Shown here piece by piece: positions 58,196 to 62,254 of a stretch of 62,254 nucleotides of DNA. Position 1 is the stretch's first letter; each line of letters opens with the position of its first letter. Below the pieces are notes generated by a model. That model was given only the letters and a program-made list of their open reading frames with translations, ran no database searches and was not told the origin of the DNA. This DNA comes from an uncultured Porphyromonadaceae bacterium. GTDB lineage: Bacteria > Bacteroidota > Bacteroidia > Bacteroidales > Muribaculaceae. The position numbers were made by a program, and so were the translations under genes. Where the stretch lies: assembly GCA_947175215.1 (NCBI GenBank), contig CAMWLR010000005.1, positions 1 through 62,254 of the forward strand, given 5' to 3'.

Positions 58196-59614
58196 ATGAG
58201 CCATACCCGTATCTTCATCCCGTTGTTACTGCTTGCGGCCTCAGTCGCGGGCGGTGCTTGCGGGGGAAAAAACGGGGGCGGATCAGACAGTCTGTCATCT
58301 GACGACACGATCTCATACCGATTGCCCGACACGCTGAGGGTAGGCACGCTTTACAGTCCCACATCATACTTCCTGTATCGTGACCAGGAGATGGGTTATG
58401 ACTATTCGCTGGTTACGCAGTGGGCTCAGGAGAAAGGGATGGAGATAAAGCTGACCATCGCGCCGTCGATGGCCCGGCTCATCGAGATGCTTGACTCGGG
58501 GCAGGTAAATCTTGCGGCGTATGAGATACCGGTCACTGCTGAGTATAAACCTAAGGTGGTAGCCTGCGGGCCTGAGTTTATCACCACTCAGGTATTGGTG
58601 CAGCCACTGCGCAACGGTAAGCCCGAGATCACCGATGTCACCCAGCTCATCGGGCGTGACGTATATGTCGAGGCCGGTTCGCGATATGACTACCGCCTGC
58701 GCAACCTTGACCGCGAGCTCGGTGGTGGCATAAATATACATGAGGTGCGCCGCGACACACTTATCACCGAAGACTTGGTGGAGATGGTTGCCTCCGGCTC
58801 TATACCCCTGACCGTAGTCGACAGCGATATCGCCCGCGTCAACAAAACATATTTTCGCGACCTCGATGTCTCACTCGACCTGAGTTTCCCTCAGAAATCA
58901 TCGTGGGGGGTAGCACCTGGTAACGAGTGGTTGGCCGACTCGGTCGATGCCTGGTTTGCACAGGAGACACCGCGCCGCCGTCAGGTCGAGTTGCTCAAAC
59001 GTTACTTTGAGCTGAGCAAGAACGGTGCATCAGAGGGAGCGGCCGGGGTGATCGCGCCTGACCTCTCGCGAGGCGTTATCTCACCGTATGACGCAATATT
59101 TAAGGAGGCTGCCAAACGTATCGGATGGGACTGGCGCGTTATGGCCGCTATCGGATACGCAGAGAGCGGCTTTGATCCTCATCAGGTCTCATGGGCCGGG
59201 GCCCGCGGACTGATGCAGATCATGCCCCGCTCGGCTGCCGCTTACGGTTTATCGATTGACAAGATAGAGGAACCCGCCCCCAATATCGAGGCCGCCGCGC
59301 GTATCCTCGCCGATCTCGATCGTTCGCTGTCAAAGCGGGTGCCTGACCGTGCCGAGCGACTAAAGTTTGTATTCGCAGCCTATAACGCCGGCATAGGCCA
59401 CGTCTATGACGCCATAGCCCTGGCCGAGAAATATGGCCGTAACCCGCAGGTTTGGGACGGCAATGTCGAGCAGGCGTTGCTGATGAAGAGTAACCCGGCA
59501 TATTACTCTGACCCGGTATGTCGCAACGGCTACTTCAGCGGTCGTCACACGGTGGCATACGTCGCAAAGGTCACCGGTCTCTATAACCGCTTTAAGCAGC
59601 ATATTAAAGCATGA
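58196..59614 (+). CDS. MltF-like lytic transglycosylase (SBP-bac-3 plus SLT domains)
   Basis: Lipobox-like AGGACGG; solute-binding N-terminal half; IGYAESGFDPHQVSWAGARGLMQIMPRSAAAYG SLT motif. Confidence 0.9.
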   Translation: MSHTRIFIPLLLLAASVAGGACGGKNGGGSDSLSSDDTISYRLPDTLRVGTLYSPTSYFLYRDQEMGYDYSLVTQWAQEKGMEIKLTIAPSMARLIEMLDSGQVNLAAYEIPVTAEYKPKVVACGPEFITTQVLVQPLRNGKPEITDVTQLIGRDVYVEAGSRYDYRLRNLDRELGGGINIHEVRRDTLITEDLVEMVASGSIPLTVVDSDIARVNKTYFRDLDVSLDLSFPQKSSWGVAPGNEWLADSVDAWFAQETPRRRQVELLKRYFELSKNGASEGAAGVIAPDLSRGVISPYDAIFKEAAKRIGWDWRVMAAIGYAESGFDPHQVSWAGARGLMQIMPRSAAAYGLSIDKIEEPAPNIEAAARILADLDRSLSKRVPDRAERLKFVFAAYNAGIGHVYDAIALAEKYGRNPQVWDGNVEQALLMKSNPAYYSDPVCRNGYFSGRHTVAYVAKVTGLYNRFKQHIKA

Positions 59615-59669
59615 AGCGGCGACATCTTTAATGATATAGACAATCAATAATCACAAACATATCAATCTG

Positions 59670-60230
59670 ATGAGAAAACATTATTTATCAGTTGCTGTAG
59701 CGCTCACACTCATGGGGTCATTCACATTCTCTTCATGCGTGGGATCATTCTCGCTCACCAATAAGCTCCTGAGTTGGAACAAGCAGATCGGCAACAAGTT
59801 TATCAACGAACTGGTGTTCTTCTGTTTCTGGGTCGTGCCCGTCTATGAGGTGACCGCCATGGCCGATGTACTGGTGCTTAACTCGATAGAGTTCTGGAGC
59901 GGTACAAACCCCGTTGCTCAGGGCCGCTCGGTTATCGAGGGTGCTGACGGTCGCTATCTCGTTGACTGCGATGGCAAAGGTTACACCATCACCTCAGAGA
60001 ACGACGGATCTGTCGTGCGTCTCGACTTTGATGCCGAGGATAACTCATGGAGCGTGTCAGCCAACGGCAACGACCCCGTCAAATTTATGACATTTATCGA
60101 TGAGACCCATGTCGAGATGCTCACCCCCGACGGCGGGATGCAGCTTGTCGAACTTTCTGACAACGGTCTGATGGCCTACCGCGCCACCGTCGCCACCCCC
60201 GCGGCTGCTACACTCTACGCCATCAAGTAA
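59670..60230 (+). CDS. DUF3332-like lipoprotein
   Basis: FTFSSCVGSFSLTNKLLSWNKQIGNKFINELVFFCFWVVPVYEVTAMADVLVLNSIEFWSGTNP. Confidence 0.85.
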   Translation: MRKHYLSVAVALTLMGSFTFSSCVGSFSLTNKLLSWNKQIGNKFINELVFFCFWVVPVYEVTAMADVLVLNSIEFWSGTNPVAQGRSVIEGADGRYLVDCDGKGYTITSENDGSVVRLDFDAEDNSWSVSANGNDPVKFMTFIDETHVEMLTPDGGMQLVELSDNGLMAYRATVATPAAATLYAIK

Positions 60231-60237
60231 ACACCCC

Positions 60238-60285
60238 CCTCAGCGCTGTTAAGGCTGCCCAGGGCAACCTTAACCCTCTCTGAGG
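60238..60285 (+). terminator. Intrinsic terminator-like hairpin
   Basis: CCTCAG..TGTTAAGG.TGCCCAGGGCA.CCTTAAC...CTGAGG. Confidence 0.65.
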
Positions 60286-60327
60286 TGTTATAATGTTATT
60301 ACATCATCTACAACCTAACACAATAAA

Positions 60328-62076
60328 ATGGAAAATCAGGAACTCCTCAAAACCGTCAAGGAGAGAGCAGAGGTGTGGCTCTCAGACCAGTATGACGAAG
60401 CAACTCGCGCCGAAGTCAAGCAGATGCTCGAAGCCGAAGATCCTACCCCTCTGATCGAGGCTTTCTATCGCGATCTCGAATTCGGTACCGGCGGCCTGCG
60501 CGGCATCATGGGCCCGGGCACTAACCGCATGAATATCTATACAGTAGGCGCAGCCACCCAGGGTCTGGCCAACTATCTCAAGGAGGCCTTTGCCGACCTG
60601 CCTCAGATCTCGGTTGCTGTAGGCCACGATGTGCGTAACAACTCGCGCAAGTTTGCCGAGATCGTTGCCAACATCTTCTCGGCCAACGGCATCAAGGCAT
60701 ACCTCTTTGACAGCTTCCGCCCCACTCCCGAACTTTCGTTTGCTATCCGTGAACTCGGTTGCCAGAGCGGTGTCAATATCACTGCCTCTCACAACCCCAA
60801 GGAATATAACGGTTATAAGGCATATTGGGCTGACGGTGCGCAGATTATTGCCCCCCACGATGTCAACATCATCAATCATGTAAACGCCATCAAGTCTGTC
60901 GGCGACATAAAGTTTAACGGCAACCCCGACCTCATCGAGATTATAGGCGACAAGATGGATCAGAAATTCCTCACCGCCATCAAGGGGCTCTCGCTCTCAC
61001 CCGATGTCATCGAGCGTCACAAAGACCTCAAGATCGTCTACACCCCCATTCACGGCACAGGTGTCAAGCTCGTCCCCGACTCGCTCCGCAACTACGGCTT
61101 TACAAACATCATCCATGTCGATGAGCAGGATGTACCCTCGGGCGACTTCCCCACAGTCGACTCACCCAACCCCGAGAACGCATCGGCCATGGCCATGGCA
61201 GTCGCCAAAGCCAAAGAGGTTGAGGCTGACCTCGTGGTAGCCTCTGACCCCGATGCAGACCGTATCGGTTGCGTCATCCGCGACACCGACGGCGAGTATG
61301 TGCTGGTCAACGGTAATCAGATCGTACTCGTGCTGCTCAACTACCTTATGACCCGCAACGCCGAGCTCGGCAAACTCACCGGCAACGAATACATCGTCAA
61401 GACTATCGTCACCACCGAGACCATTAAACGCATCGCCGATGCCAATAACATCAAGATGTATGACTGCTACACAGGCTTTAAGTGGATCGCTTCTGTCATC
61501 CGCGAGAATGAGGACGTAGCCCGCTATCTCGGCGGCGGTGAAGAGTCTTACGGCTTCCTTGCCGAGACATTCTGCCGCGACAAAGACTCAGTATCAGCGA
61601 TCTCGCTGATGGCCGAGACCCTCGCATGGGCCAAGGAGAACGGTCTGTCGTTCATGGAGATGCTACAGGATATATATGTCAAGTATGGATATTCTCATGA
61701 GCTCGGAATCTCTGTTGTACGCCCCGGCAAATCAGGCGCAGACGAGATACAGGCGATGATGAAGAATTTCCGCGCCAATCCTCCCAAGAGCCTTGCCGGC
61801 AGCCCCGTGGTATGCGTCAAGGATTATCTGACCCTCGAGGAGAAGTGCATCAAGTGCGGCGAGACCAAAAAACTCGACTTCCCCACCACCTCAAACGTGC
61901 TCCAGTACTTCACCGAAGACGGATCAAAGATCTCTGTCCGCCCCTCAGGCACAGAGCCCAAGATCAAATTCTATATCGAGGTGCGTGGCCAGATGGCAAC
62001 CCGTGCCGACTACCACAAAGCCGAGGATGCAGCCAAAGCCAAGATCGAAGCCGTCCGCAAAGACCTCGGTATCTGA
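60328..62076 (+). CDS. Phospho-sugar mutase (phosphoglucomutase/phosphomannomutase)
   Basis: GTGGLRGIMGPGTNRMN, NITASHNPKEYNGYKAYW, ASDPDADRIGCVIR, GGGEESYGFL, VRPSGTEPKIKFYIEV. Confidence 0.95.
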   Translation: MENQELLKTVKERAEVWLSDQYDEATRAEVKQMLEAEDPTPLIEAFYRDLEFGTGGLRGIMGPGTNRMNIYTVGAATQGLANYLKEAFADLPQISVAVGHDVRNNSRKFAEIVANIFSANGIKAYLFDSFRPTPELSFAIRELGCQSGVNITASHNPKEYNGYKAYWADGAQIIAPHDVNIINHVNAIKSVGDIKFNGNPDLIEIIGDKMDQKFLTAIKGLSLSPDVIERHKDLKIVYTPIHGTGVKLVPDSLRNYGFTNIIHVDEQDVPSGDFPTVDSPNPENASAMAMAVAKAKEVEADLVVASDPDADRIGCVIRDTDGEYVLVNGNQIVLVLLNYLMTRNAELGKLTGNEYIVKTIVTTETIKRIADANNIKMYDCYTGFKWIASVIRENEDVARYLGGGEESYGFLAETFCRDKDSVSAISLMAETLAWAKENGLSFMEMLQDIYVKYGYSHELGISVVRPGKSGADEIQAMMKNFRANPPKSLAGSPVVCVKDYLTLEEKCIKCGETKKLDFPTTSNVLQYFTEDGSKISVRPSGTEPKIKFYIEVRGQMATRADYHKAEDAAKAKIEAVRKDLGI

Positions 62077-62108
62077 TTCCCCTCGGCAAAGATCGCGGCA
62101 TCTGATCC
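62051..62108 (+). repeat. 29-nt imperfect tandem duplication of the phosphomutase gene 3' end
   Basis: AAAGACCTCGGTATCTGA (62059-62076) and AAAGATCGCGGCATCTGA (62088-62105); KDLGI* / KDRGI*. Confidence 0.75.
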
Positions 62109-62175
62109 GCCGCACAGTCAGCTTGCTCATGTGTCTGTTACTTTAACAGACACGACATAGCATAATTCCACCATT

Positions 62176-62215
62176 AAGCGCATGGATACCCATAACCACG
62201 GGTTACCATGCGCTT
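62176..62215. terminator. Intrinsic terminator-like hairpin
   Basis: AAGCGCATGGATACCC...GGGTTACCATGCGCTT. Confidence 0.65.
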
Positions 62216-62254
62216 TGTGTATTGTGTAGCTATCTAAGGCAATTTGTAGTTGCG

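Overview
This 62,254-bp window is a gene-dense chromosomal segment of a Bacteroidales bacterium. The evidence is a SusC/SusD pair, T9SS-like C-terminal domains, TAnnTTTG -7 boxes, a Bacteroidetes-type primary sigma factor, and DUF4295 next to rpmG/rpmB; Muribaculaceae-like is my guess only. Most of the content is housekeeping: rpmB-rpmG-DUF4295, rsgA, rpmE2, rpoD, purL, purM, etfBA plus acyl-CoA dehydrogenase, serC-serA, rarA, cdsA and a phosphohexomutase. I also called tRNA-Thr(CGU) and tRNA-Arg(CCG). Accessory content includes a GH13 plus putative six-hairpin glycosidase pair, a SusCD locus divergent from a T9SS-type subtilase, a four-gene outer-membrane operon (two tandem barrel paralogues, a PCMD-like lipoprotein, a porin-like barrel), and a PstS-like/TPR pair. 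I found no CRISPR array, prophage, IS element or rRNA. The most interesting signals are non-coding: (i) nine contiguous degenerate copies of a 9-nt unit (ATYRGNCWN) filling the 3'UTR of the subtilase gene; (ii) short tandem duplications that re-copy gene 3' ends, including stop codons, in three places; (iii) palindromic or tandem operator-like motifs overlapping -7/-33 promoter elements; (iv) candidate structured leaders and leader ORFs. All functional interpretations of these are inference. I did no computation or database search, and coordinates were counted by hand from the numbered sequence and ORF track.
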